From assembly GCA_948567375.1 (NCBI GenBank), contig OX419756.1, positions 49,676,333-49,740,332 on the forward strand: a stretch of DNA of 64,000 nucleotides, read 5' to 3'. Both the position numbers and the translations under genes were made by a program. Shown piece by piece: positions 36,370 through 46,491 of this stretch (positions within the stretch are counted from its first letter, which is position 1; every line of letters begins with the position of its first letter). Source of the stretch: Lunularia cruciata (Eukaryota > Streptophyta > Marchantiopsida > Lunulariales > Lunulariaceae). The notes under the pieces were generated by a model. It searched no databases. It worked only from the letters and a program-made list of their open reading frames with translations, and was not told the origin of the DNA.

Positions 36370-36925
36370 TAAAGATCTCTTCTACCTAAAGGTTGGATTC
36401 ACCTCAAAGGTCACATCACTCTAATAATTTCACCAACTTCATATTATCCTTCTCAAAAAGTGCAATCCTAACATATTTGTGAAATTAATTGTCTAATTAG
36501 CTTTTCTATTTTGTGGTACTCTCAATACTCTAGGTTCCTAAAACTCTTATTTGCATTATCTTTCTCCTTTGGAACTATAAGGATCACACTAAGTGCCAAT
36601 TTCTCAATACATTCAAGCACCTATGTTCTTACTACAAGATTCTTCTCTCCCCAAATGTCAATTCTACCTCAAAGGTCTCATCACTCTAATGATTTCTCCA
36701 ACTGAATACTACACTTCCCAAAAGGTGCAATCCTGAAAAATTTGTGAAATTGACTATCTAATTGAATTCTCTATTTTGTGGCACTTTCAATACTCTAGGT
36801 TCCTAGAACCCTTATTGCATTGTCTTCCTCCTTTGGAACTTTAGGGATTACACTCCCCAACTAAGTACCAATATCTGCATACATTCAAGCACATATGTTC
36901 CTACTAGAAGATTCCTCACCTCTAT
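36370..36925. repeat. Tandem duplication, unit about 285 bp
   Basis: Two adjacent copies (about 36370-36655 and 36660-36925). They share CTCAAAGGTC.CATCACTCTAAT, CTATTTTGTGG.ACT, CAATACTCTAGGTTCCTA and ACATTCAAGCAC. The surrounding sequence is not recognised. Confidence 0.7.
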
Positions 36926-39035
36926 TTGACCAATCAAGCAATCAAAGATGCAGATTGTGGAAAAAGTTGCATTAAGGATCATGAAGGTCTTTGCACTCAG
37001 GATTATGAAGAAGCAAACTCATTTTCATTGGAGCACAACCTATTTATAAAATTACAACTCCATGATGAAGAGAGATTCAATGGTTGAGGGATGCTATAAA
37101 TCTTCTAGTTACATCTACATCACTAATTGCTAGTCTTATATACTTACATTATCTTAATGCATTTAATCAAGAATTGTTCTCACATCTATGGCCAGGTCAA
37201 ATACTCACTTTGTTGTTTAATTTTTTGGTTCATTCAAATTACCATGCCAAAGATCTACAACCTACACAATTTTCCTGACTACTCAAAGGTATGCTACATC
37301 AAAGGTCTCCTTGTCCAAAGATATTCTTTAAGGCAAAAGGTAATTTTAGGCCAAAGGTTGTTTTATAATTAGTTTGTTACTATTGTTTACTATTATATGT
37401 CTTTTACTATTCTTTTCCCTTGGCTTGGAATTCCTTTTATCTTAAGAGTCTTGGGACAATGAACTACCTTTGCCTCTACAAGGTCTAATTAAAAGATCTA
37501 TTTGTTCTTGTATTTTCATTTGACTTCAATAGCATCTTAGTGGAATCTTTGAACTTCTTTAGAGTATATATTCATGAAGCTTATCATAGAGCTACTTCAA
37601 TTGCTTATCTATGTACACTTGGAAGCATTTACTTTGTCTTCCCTTGGTGTACTTGTGTGGTTTGGTGAAGTACTTGATTAATGTGTATAGTTGGTGATCT
37701 CTTTTTGTAATTCTTTATATGATGGAAGAAGTTGTTCCATCATTTCTAATGTTGATTCCACTGAGTAGATGACTAGCTTAGATAAAAATATCAATTTAAT
37801 TGAGTGTAGACCTTTTTGACTTGGTCCTACTTCTTCTTTCCTCCAAGAAGGTACCAAAGGTTCTCCTTAATCCTTATTTATCTCTATGATGAGGATGAGC
37901 TCTTAATCTTTCTATACCATTCTTGGCCTCCTTGGTTCTCTCAAGGATCTTTAGCTTAAGACATTTCTTTGTCTTGATTTCACCCTTCTTGATTGCTAGA
38001 TTCTTTAGCATCCTTTAGTTCCTTGGCCTCAAATACCTCTTTGGCATTGAGTAATTCTTCCACCTAGAGTTCTCCTTCTTCCTTAAGTACTATGGTTCTT
38101 TGGGTTGGGGTTCAACAAGTCTTGATTCTTTTGCGGTCTCTTTGTCTACTTCCTTGGTTCAAGGGAGCATAACTTCTTCATCATTCTTCCTCCTCAACAT
38201 TGTTCTCTCTTTGGCTTGGAATCTTATCCTAACCTTACAAGGCTTCTTGGCTAGGGTAGATTGAACTTCTCTTCCCTCACAATTGTTCTCATTCCCATCC
38301 AACAGGGTGATGATCCTTTTGAAAGACTTTTTGTTGGTTGTAGGCATAACAACTTCTTGATGTCCAACTTTGTTGTTGTCTTTTTCTTTGTTGGTATTCT
38401 CCTTCTTTTCTTCATCTTTGTCCTCATCCTTGGTCAAGTCTTCTTTCACTTGAGATTTCCTTACCTGTTTTTGGCCTTCACCTTTGGTCTTGCACATATG
38501 ATATTCTTCTTTGTCTCAAAACTCAAGGTGTTGTGGGCTTCCTCCATCAAGACTAATTTCCAAGTCCTTGCAAAAGTTGCAACTACAAGTTGGTATATTC
38601 TTCTTCTTCAAACTAAAGTCCTTATGGTTCTCAAAGTATCATGTAGTAAAATATTGGTATGGATACTGTGTCTTTTCTTATGTTGTTAGTAGCTCCATTC
38701 CCAAGTAAAAATGAGTGGTGAAAGGAGATAGGTGAGTCACTCCTTCCTCTTTGTTCATATATCCATATAGCTCTTACCTTCTTCTCTAGAACATCTTTGC
38801 TCAATTAACAAGCCTTCCTTTACAATGCACTTAGGCTTTGGGTCTTCATCAATGTGTGCCTGCAATAGGTACACCCATTTCACAACATTTGTAGTGCCAA
38901 AGCTAGATTGCTCGGACATGTATGACTTATGTGTGAGTTGTGCTTCTATAGTGTATGATGTTGACAATGATGTATATACACACAACACCTAGCACGGCTA
39001 GGGTCCTCCTTCCCCACTTACCAGATGTACCAATG
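36926..39035 (-). pseudogene. Unrecognised decayed region with a Lys/Glu-rich minus-strand frame
   Basis: The clearest piece is 38159-38497: 112 codons with a strongly charged segment (KEDLTKDEDKDEEKKENTNK), followed by LLDGNENNCEG and KPCKVRIRFQAKERT. No domain is recognised. The long CT-rich plus strand from 37400 to 38750 is the complement of more Lys/Glu-rich codons in broken frames. A former protein, host or element, is likely, but I cannot assign it. Confidence 0.3.
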
Positions 39036-39039
39036 GAAG

Positions 39040-39215
39040 AACTCCACCACATAGGAGTAGGCTAATGTCTCCTTGATCTCTTTGGCGTTGGTTCTTGGCC
39101 CGCTTTTTCCCTTTGGTGCCTTTGGGCCTTGTACTCGTATTTCCTTTTGCATTGGTTTGTGCTTTGTACTCCATTCCCCTTTCCTTCAGGGTACTTTTTC
39201 TATGTATAATATAAT
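39040..39215 (+). repeat. Repeat shared with 48030-48240 (inverted)
   Basis: The segment GGTGCCTTTGGGCCTTGTAC...CATTCCCCTTTCCTTCAGGG matches the complement of 48060-48210 (GGCACCTTCGGGCCTTGTTT...CCTTTCCCCTTTCCTTTGGGG). It is probably the end of a dispersed repeat that also contains the unknown reading frame at 48250-49250. Confidence 0.45.
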
Positions 39216-40560
39216 AACTGAAGGGTCAGCTAGGTTGACACCCCTATTGATTGGTTACCCCGCCACTACCACTACTTTACTTTTACAATTATCAACTTTA
39301 TGTTTCAGTCAAATAGACAAAGATGCAATTACCAACTCTATGTTTCAGTCACCTAAACCTTTTCCATAGAGGATGAATCTAAGTCCTTTGCACTTTCACA
39401 GGGATTATTGTTGCATTGTAGAACAATAAACGGGCAAATTATCAATAACTTAATTCAGTCCATTTGCTTGCATACCCGGTTTTGTGTCCTTTCCTCTTGT
39501 GTCATTATGTGCACTTTCATGGTGAACACTAATCAGAATCAACCTAGCAATTGGGGAGTGTCAACGTACCCGCTGCCTAACTGAAACCCCATTAAAGTCA
39601 AATGTAACTCTACAGGCAGATAAGAAGGGTGACCGGAGAGAATAACAAGATAAGCAGAAATAGTGAAATGTCCACGCTGTCTTCGGATAAAGCTTTGGTC
39701 CAAAAAAATTGTAAGTAAAAGATGTCATACTACCACTTCCGTATTCTTTTAGCAAAACAAATCCGGATTCTCCCTTGTACGGCTTGATGGGGCCTTCCCA
39801 TCCTTCATTTTTCTACGCGGCTGGCCTTGTCTTATTTGTTCAGCAAAACTAAACGTCGGATAGAATTTTAGGACATGACTTTGCATGCATCTCCTTACCT
39901 AAATGGAGACTTGAAGGCTCCAGAATTGACAGGACACCGAGTAAAAAAATGTCTCCAACCAACTACACAAATTAGCACATTTGTGGGGGGGGCCTAAGGC
40001 GACCTGAGCACCTACTACCAAGTTGAGCATACTGATATCATAAAATTTTTTATGGATGTCCTTGGATAAATTTATGTGTTGTGTTAGGAGGTGACCTATA
40101 AAACTTTATGATTATGTCTACTTCTGTAGACGCTCTCATTTTCATTTTTGATTATTATTTCCCCTTCTGAGATTCTTGTCCCCACGTTTCAGCAAGCATA
40201 TGTCACTCCGATGTTTATCCACTTTTTTGGGGGTTCCTGTCGAAAACGTACTCCATGGTTTACAATTTTCTTGAAGCACAGCATTACTTCTCCGACACAT
40301 TTTACATCACGGAAAACATGCGTAGACTTGATTATCAATTGCTTAAAAATAGGTCCTCTATTTGTAAGCAATCATTGATAATCAAATCATTTCATGCATT
40401 CTAGACTAGTTACTTAGACGCATCAGATAGTGGTGTCTTTTCACATTTGACGAGAGCAGGACATTGGGGTTTCAGTTTCCGATTTCACGGTTTCTACGTG
40501 TAAACAGTGTTACGTAAAACGTAAATGGAAACTGTGTAACGGTTACGCGCAAACGAACTA
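39216..40560. other. Spacer with an inverted LINE 3'-end stub at 39769-39813
   Basis: No gene recognised. Bases 39769-39813 are a plus-strand copy of the last 45 bases of the LINE tail. They match 44 of 45 bases with the complement of 40593-40637. Confidence 0.55.
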
Positions 40561-40572
40561 AACATGTTTATG

Positions 40573-41234
40573 GGTAAAAGGCCACAGAAAAGGAAAAATG
40601 AAGGATGGGAAGACCCCATCAAGCCGTACAAGGGAGAGACATAAAAGGTAACATGGGGCTAAGCCTCAACAGAGTCTGTATGAGAAATCTGCCCTAGCGC
40701 ACCTAAGATATCCGAGCTATGCAAGTCATAAGGTCTACACACAACTGGAGCATCCGAAGAAACATCACGTAATGTGATTGCTCTCCTATGGATTGCACCA
40801 GCCATTGCACTCTGTAAAGCAATGGACACACGCTGTCTAAAATATGCTACAAAGTATGAGAGTGAGAGTGGTACCCCTTGACGCCTAACATGATAAGCTC
40901 TCTCGCACTCCTTGACAAATGTGTCAAATGCCGTGTCCATCGCTCCATATAACTCCAATGCTAGAGGAACAAAGAGGTGACCTCGCTGCATGCCCCTATA
41001 CTTGGAGACCTTACAACCTGCTGCTGCACTCGCCGCCCATCCAGGGGGATGGGTAATCACACCCTCCGAAACTGAATCCCTCGTAGGGTCCGTGACCACG
41101 ACATCCGCTACTGTCACCTGATCATCTCGGACCAAGTATAAGTCTGCCCTGACATGTGTTGTTTGCAAAGTATACGAACGCTCCCTCCAAGCCAAGTATC
41201 CACTCTCTCGCGCCATAGCAAACACTATGTCTCT
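40573..41234 (-). mobile_element. 5'-truncated LINE tail with RLE-like endonuclease domain (copy E)
   Basis: The best-kept copy. The minus strand has an open frame over the endonuclease-like region: HVRDIVFAMARESGYLAW, RADLYLVRDDQVTVADVVVTDP, AAAGCKVSKYRG, HLFVPLALELYGAMDTAF, SLSYFVAYFRQR and VCRPYDLHSSDILGALGQI. It is flanked by the perfect 12-bp repeat AACATGTTTATG (40561-40572 and 41235-41246), a classic target-site duplication. The 3' end has no poly-A tail; it runs GATGGGGTCTTCCCATCC and then about 35 bases more. Only the last fifth or so of a full LINE is present, so it cannot move by itself. Confidence 0.7.
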
Positions 41235-41235
41235 A

Positions 41236-41356
41236 ACATGTTTATGAAGGGAATGGCTATTGCCATCAATGACGCGGCCAAGATGACATGGCTCCTCCTT
41301 GAACACCCTGTGAACGGCCTTGGTATCACGTTATCATTTGTCCATGCAAAAAGGTA
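41236..41356 (+). other. Possible host exon fragment next to the LINE, with a consensus splice donor
   Basis: From the ATG at 41238 the frame reads MFMKGMAIAINDAAKMTWLL and on to GLGITLSFVHAK. It reaches AAAAAG|GTAAGAT (41352-41362), a near-perfect plant 5' splice site. The ATG itself lies in the target duplication made by the LINE, so the pre-insertion sequence had the same start. I recognise no family, found no second exon, and the frame before the ATG is not clearly coding. It could be chance. Confidence 0.25.
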
Positions 41357-42205
41357 AGATGACAATAGTTAATTCCCTTTATGAATGGTCCATGAAATAT
41401 TTTATGGGTAAAGTAAAGTTTATACAAAATTTTATGGGTATAACTGACTAACACTAATTAACACTAATTTAAGTTAGGCTTGTTATCAAGTGTCAAAAAG
41501 ATCCATTCGAGCAATGTGTCACATTAATATGTGTAGTTAAATTTATGGTGTTCATTTTAAGTCATATTTTTGTAGTTTTCATAAAACTTTGATTTAATAT
41601 TTTTCTCATAAACTTTCAAATATATTTTTAATAGCATTTATAAAAATATATGGACTTCCTAGAATATAATTTAAAAATTTGTCCAAATAATCATAAATAG
41701 ATAATTGAAACCCCAAATTGTGTGCAAACCATCAACCGATTGGGAAATTTGATCGGAGAACAACAGCGGCTCGTAGACTCAACTATCTGGATAACTGAAG
41801 AGTATTTATGTAGGCATGGTTAATCTTGTATATAGCTAGTGGATCAACCCTCATTTTGACTAAGTTGTAGATTATCATTCCACAAAGTATTCGCAAGCAA
41901 ATCCAATATAATGTGCGTAAGTGAACATGACATCATACACTTTATGGTCATAGTTTAGTGGTGGTTTTAGAGTTTGTGCGAAGGTGCGGAGCTCTCAACC
42001 AACAGCCCAAAGGCCACTAGACTCTAGGGAGAGGCTATGAAGATCTAATGTTTGAGAGTGTTGTCAAATGACGTAACCTTTATCTAAAATAGGAGGTGAG
42101 TATGGTTGGAGAGATAACAAGAGATTCTTTCCTCTACAAGAAACCTCAAGATATCGCTTGAGGGAGATTATCAAACTAATGATCAGGACACCCAAAAATC
42201 TCTAC

Positions 42206-42384
42206 AACCAAAGATACAAAGGTATTAAGGGATAACCATAATGCGTAATGGTCCTCTTATACATTTATGGCTATGATTACTACTACTCCTGCCTAAACCA
42301 AAGATACAAAGGTATTAAGAGATAACCATAATGCATAATAGTCCTCTCATACATTTATGGCTATTATTAATACTACTCCCAACA
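42206..42384. repeat. Tandem duplication, unit 90 bp
   Basis: Two units starting AACCAAAGATACAAAGG at 42206 and 42296, about 90 % identical by eye. Confidence 0.85.
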
Positions 42385-42559
42385 CAATACTTGCTTGTGC
42401 AAATGATTCTACATGTACGTGGTATTTATAACCACTACAACAAAAAAAGGTACATCATCTATTTATGAAAGTGATATATACACTATAATATGCATAGGAG
42501 TTGGCCTAGGTAGATCCAACCATGATTCAATTTCTACTTTGTACATTGTAGAATCTATG

Positions 42560-43021
42560 TTATTGTATTTGAGATAGTATCATAAACTTCAATGTACTTC
42601 CCTTCCCACCTATAGCACATTGGAACTTATGTATGACATGTGTGTCATATAGAGATCCACAAGTGCAACAGTCTAATAGCCTTAGAAGTGTTAGATGTAG
42701 TAAACTTAAACCTAAGCAGGATGCCATAATAAACTCCTTGGATGAGAAGCAAAAGTACTTGATCAAAGTAGAGATATAGAGCAAATCTCCAAAGCCTTTC
42801 ACTTCACATGAAAGAATTTTAACTCTTTCAAATAATAGCACATCAATGAGGATGTCGATAAGGATATGAGTGTGCAAATACTCACTAAGATCTGCTTGAA
42901 TCTTTGTATATTTTAGCAATAAAAAGTCAATAAAAGCAAGCAGTGTTTGATATGTAGGGCTTTGTAATAGGTCATGAGCCAAATAGAGAATATAGTTGGC
43001 AATCATAAGTATCAAAACCAA
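42560..43021 (-). pseudogene. Unrecognised protein-coding repeat, copy 1
   Basis: An open minus-strand stretch of 153 codons. It aligns with the frame at 48880-49234: SPTYQTLLAFIDF, then KIQADLSEYLHTH, IDVLLFERVKI, KYFCFSSKEF, LGLSLLHL and CTCGSLYD. Shared protein-level blocks with diverged bases suggest that a real protein was once encoded. The start is uncertain. I know no domain with this pattern; it is probably part of an uncharacterised mobile element. Confidence 0.45.
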
Positions 43022-43712
43022 CTATCAAGATAGATACCGTGAGAAAAATTACAATCATGGGGCAAAAGAAATTATCTACTAGTATTGGTATCACTAGAGC
43101 ACACACCTAATTAAACTATTGGTACAATAACCTTCTAGAATATGAAACCACATCCTTCCCCCTTCGCAACGGGAAGAGCCACCTTTAACATCACTCATTT
43201 AATAGTTGTGGAAAAAGACATAGTCCTAATAGCATGGAGAAATTTTGGAGTAGGAATTATTTTATATATGTATCTTTATTGCAATTAGATGATTCCAATG
43301 TACTTCTTCCTTGTTTATTGAAAATTCTAAATTTTTTATGGATTTACTAATTTATGATGTGTTATTGTTTAGAAATCATTTTGTAAATTGTAATTTTGTG
43401 TTCAAAGCAAGATTGTAAAATTTGACCTTTAATTATTGCACCTTTTAACACTGATGTCACATCCTTACATTACATTACATAATTTTTATTTTTATGGTCA
43501 ATTTTGAACCTTAAATAATTTTGTACATCCAATGAATTATTTGAATTTTCAGATAAAAATATTGTAGTGTAAAAAACTTATTCACATATTTCTTTCACAA
43601 CATTAGTAAAAGAAAATTTAATGAAAAAATTTGATAAGTTAGATTTTGTACTAAACTATAAAATAAGATCCTTCATTTATTATAATTATTTTTTACTTGG
43701 ATGATGAGCATA

Positions 43713-43717
<5 letters not shown>

Positions 43718-43753
<36 letters not shown>
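43718..43753. repeat. (TA)18 microsatellite
   Basis: An uninterrupted run of TA dinucleotides in AT-rich spacer. Confidence 0.95.
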
Positions 43754-43754
<1 letters not shown>

Positions 43755-44006
43755 CATGGAGTTAATAATGTTTGCATTGGATGATATCAACTATCATGTA
43801 CCTATTCCTTTTGGGACTTTTTTAATCTATCTTGATAACAAAAAAAAGTGTGATCTAAGTGGTTACTATAAAATAGTTCATAGATGAAGAGGAGTACATT
43901 TATAAGGGAGTAAGGATGTTCCAGATTAGGAAGCTCTAAGGACATAGAGAACACATCAATATGTAATAGATTCTTTTATGTGTTCCACACAAACAGAATA
44001 ATGAGC

Positions 44007-44480
44007 ATGGGTGAGAAATTGAACCAAAGTGTATGGGAAAAATGAGCTAGAAAAAGTATCTTCTATGAGAAGAGAGCAAAAAACCCTTAAATCTCCTACT
44101 GGAAATTAGAACCTTGTAGAAATTATGAGGGAGTAAGTATAGTTTGTAGACTCTATACCCAATTTCTATAGATAAAGTATAAAAGCAGATAGTTAGATAG
44201 TTCTAACTACATCTTCCAAAAGACCCAATATATTGGTATTATCTAAAAGGGATAGAAACATAAAAAATGAGCATGGGTGAGAATTTGAACCAAAGTGTAT
44301 GGGATAAATGATCTATAAAAGTATCTTCTCTTAGACGAGAGCACAAGCCCTTGAATCTCCTATTGGAAATTAGAACCTTGTATGAAAGTAGATTATACAT
44401 GTACATTATAAAAGCAGACAGTTCTAACTATATCCTCAAAAAGGCCGAATATATTAGTGTCATCTAAAATTGATAGAAAG
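44007..44480. repeat. Tandem duplication, unit about 260 bp
   Basis: Copies at about 44007-44265 and 44272-44480. They share GCATGGGTGAGAA.TTGAACC, AAGTGTATGGGA, GGAAATTAGAACCTTGTA and ATAAAAGCAGA.AGTT. The second is shorter. Confidence 0.75.
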
Positions 44481-44524
44481 AGATATGGGTGTTATCTTGA
44501 AAGTGATAAAAAGAGACATGATGA

Positions 44525-44775
44525 AAATTTTTGAAGTGATGGAAGGGAAATAGAGTGCACCTAAGGGGTCTCACTGGCATGTGCATTCTGTAGATACCAA
44601 CTATGGGAATTCCCTTTTGGTAGTGTGTTGGGTATAAAAGAAGTATGATAAAAGCCAATTGCAACCTCTTGCAAAGTTGTGAAATGATGGAAGGAAAATA
44701 GAGGCCACTAAGAGATCTCCTTGGTATGTGTACTTGGTAGATGTAAGTTATGTGGATTCTTTTGTGGTAGTGGGG
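44525..44775. repeat. Direct repeat pair about 155 bp apart
   Basis: Bases 44528-44630 and 44684-44775 share GTGATGGAAGG.AAATAGAG, TCTC.TTGG.ATGTG and TTTTG.GGTAGTG, about 75 % alike. On the minus strand both lie in one open stretch (44464-44793) and give two similar HKRI..T.IYQVHIPRR-type segments. Confidence 0.6.
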
Positions 44776-45363
44776 TAGCAATTCAAGAGTCATGAAAAAA
44801 GGGCAAAATGGAGTGTTAGAGTTGTAAACAAATAGTACACAAGACTAATCATATGAAAACATCCCCAATAACAATGGGGGTGAACTTGAGATATTGCCTT
44901 TGAAAGAGTAACGAGATAAGATGAGTCAAACAAACAAGCAGCTCCAATGGACATTAGTCTTGAAGCAATGTGTTGACAAAAAGCAAAGAGAACGAGAACA
45001 CCAAAATCTAACATGTCTAACGAGAGATAATCAAATTCGAAAGCAAATTCTGATAGTACACTTGCTGAGATACATACTTGAGAATGAAATAAAGTTATGC
45101 TTATTTCATACTCAAGCTTTAACTTGTCATTTGGGTAATAGTTATGGAAAATATAAGGTCTTGTTATGTACCTTGTCTATTCAAAGTCGAAAGTCTAAGA
45201 GACTCCAACCATGACCAAACACATGTGGGCAAGACAAGAGCCCTATACTGCAGGATATGATTCATATAATAGACTTTACTGAAATCCTAAACTCCACATA
45301 TGGTCATTCTTCTCTCTAATTTTGCAAAATATCGTGGCAAAGTTCAAAACACATGAAACAATC

Positions 45364-45488
45364 TGACTATGTAACCTAGCATTATTATTAAGAATGCTGC
45401 GGAAAGGCGCATTCCGCACTATCTATCTGACTATGTACACCTAGTATTATCAAGAATGCTGCTGAAAGCTCCATTCCGAACTGTCTAT
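45364..45488. repeat. Tandem duplication with hairpin cores, downstream of the PADRE gene
   Basis: Two units of about 63 bp start ATCTGACTATGTA (about 45361 and 45425), each with AAGAATGCTGC.GAAAG and ATTCCG. In the first unit GAATGC and GCATTC can pair around the core. Confidence 0.75.
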
Positions 45489-45882
45489 CTCGATGACACG
45501 GACTTCATTGATAGGTCAAGACCATCAGAAATCCTACTCCTCACCCTTGAACTCTATTGCTGCTCCCAAGTATGGTTCTAATGTTTCCAGTATGCTCCAT
45601 CCTAATTTACAGGTAAGTCTAACTATAACCTACCGCCCGATCGGCCTTCAGCCGACCATAATAAGTTTCACTAGGGAAGACCACTACTATATCGAGTTAT
45701 GGACGTACATCCGAGTGAAAATATTTGAGATAGTTTGAACTGTTAGGGAGTTCCAGATGGACTTAGAAGATAATCGATTTGCAGCTTGAATCCCTCGAAG
45801 CATATCGGCTTTCTCCAAGTACTGGAAGGTGTCCACCAAATCGCATTCTGCGCACTTTCGTTGATTGTCGATGTCCTGATAT

Positions 45883-46491
45883 TTACCGAAGACCCATGGG
45901 CACAGATGGGCGTGGCAGTTCTGATATGGAATCGAGAGACGGCCTCCACTCCACATCCTTTGTATGCCAATTGCTACACTGTATTCGAAGGGGTACCTTT
46001 CCATTGGTGGAGCGAATACTGGCACGATTGCGTTCCACAAAGCCTAGCAACGATTTGGTGGACTCTTGTTCAATATCGATTGGTTTTGTAGATTTTGAAA
46101 TATTTCTATAGCTACTGACGCTGAATGGGCTGTCCAGATATCTCTTCTCTTGAAATCTCCTTTGGTTGCACCGCTGCAGCCGAGCGTTCGATTGCAAAAT
46201 GTTGGACGCTATAGCCCAGCTGTCAAGGAACCTTCCACTTCCTGATTGCATCGGGAGTAGCACGTACTGTCTACTCCGACTTAGCGTTTTGTCTAGTCGC
46301 ACCGGAGAGATCTTGCGCCGTTGTGGATCATGTCTGCCACCGGGTTCCACCTTCGCAACCATATGCTTCGGATGTCGCTGTAGGACAGTAGCAACCTTGA
46401 CGGGAACGGGGTATTCTTCTACCTCTCCATCCACTAGATGCACTATGACGTTCGCCTTTCTTTTGGAGCACATAACGACGGTGTTCCCCAT
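45883..46491 (-). CDS. PADRE (DUF4228) domain protein
   Basis: An intact 202-residue frame. I start it at the ATG at 46491, context AGAATGGGG; the frame is open upstream but has no earlier ATG. The start MGNTVV gives Gly2, the usual N-myristoylation site of this family. Residues 1-80 match the PADRE core: NVIVHLVDGEVEEYPVPVKV, VLQRHPKHMV (family VLQ.HP.HFV) and LSRSRQYVLLPM (family L..G..YFLLP). The remaining roughly 120 residues are basic and Ser-rich with no known domain (DSPFSVSSYR, PRPSVPMGLR). PADRE genes are plant-specific, usually short and often single-exon, and many respond to pathogens or abiotic stress; their biochemical role is unknown (family knowledge). It stands alone in a GC-balanced island (about 45370-47340). 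No TATA box is obvious within 300 bp upstream. Confidence 0.75.
   Translation of the reverse strand: MGNTVVMCSKRKANVIVHLVDGEVEEYPVPVKVATVLQRHPKHMVAKVEPGGRHDPQRRKISPVRLDKTLSRSRQYVLLPMQSGSGRFLDSWAIASNILQSNARLQRCNQRRFQEKRYLDSPFSVSSYRNISKSTKPIDIEQESTKSLLGFVERNRASIRSTNGKVPLRIQCSNWHTKDVEWRPSLDSISELPRPSVPMGLR

Larger units (their letters stand above)
41363..45363. other. Spacer with local duplications; no intact gene
   Basis: This holds the 90-bp tandem pair (42206), an unknown repeated frame (42560-43021), a (TA)18 tract (43718) and two duplicated segments (44007-44480 and 44525-44775). A CACTACAACAAAAAAAGG motif at 42434-42451 resembles a CACTA-transposon end but has no partner. The rest is AT-rich without recognisable content. 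Confidence 0.5.

Noticed and set aside
40148-40378. Opposite-strand open stretches of 60-76 codons
   Set aside because: No recognisable domain, and nothing on either side supports a gene.
42434-42451. CACTACAACAAAAAAAGG, similar to a CACTA-transposon end
   Set aside because: No inverted partner (TTTTGTTGTAGTG or close) was found within several kb, and there is no transposase. One short motif in AT-rich DNA is not enough.
45687-46111. Other open stretches overlapping the PADRE gene on both strands
   Set aside because: They overlap the recognisable PADRE frame and its 3' region and show no family character of their own.
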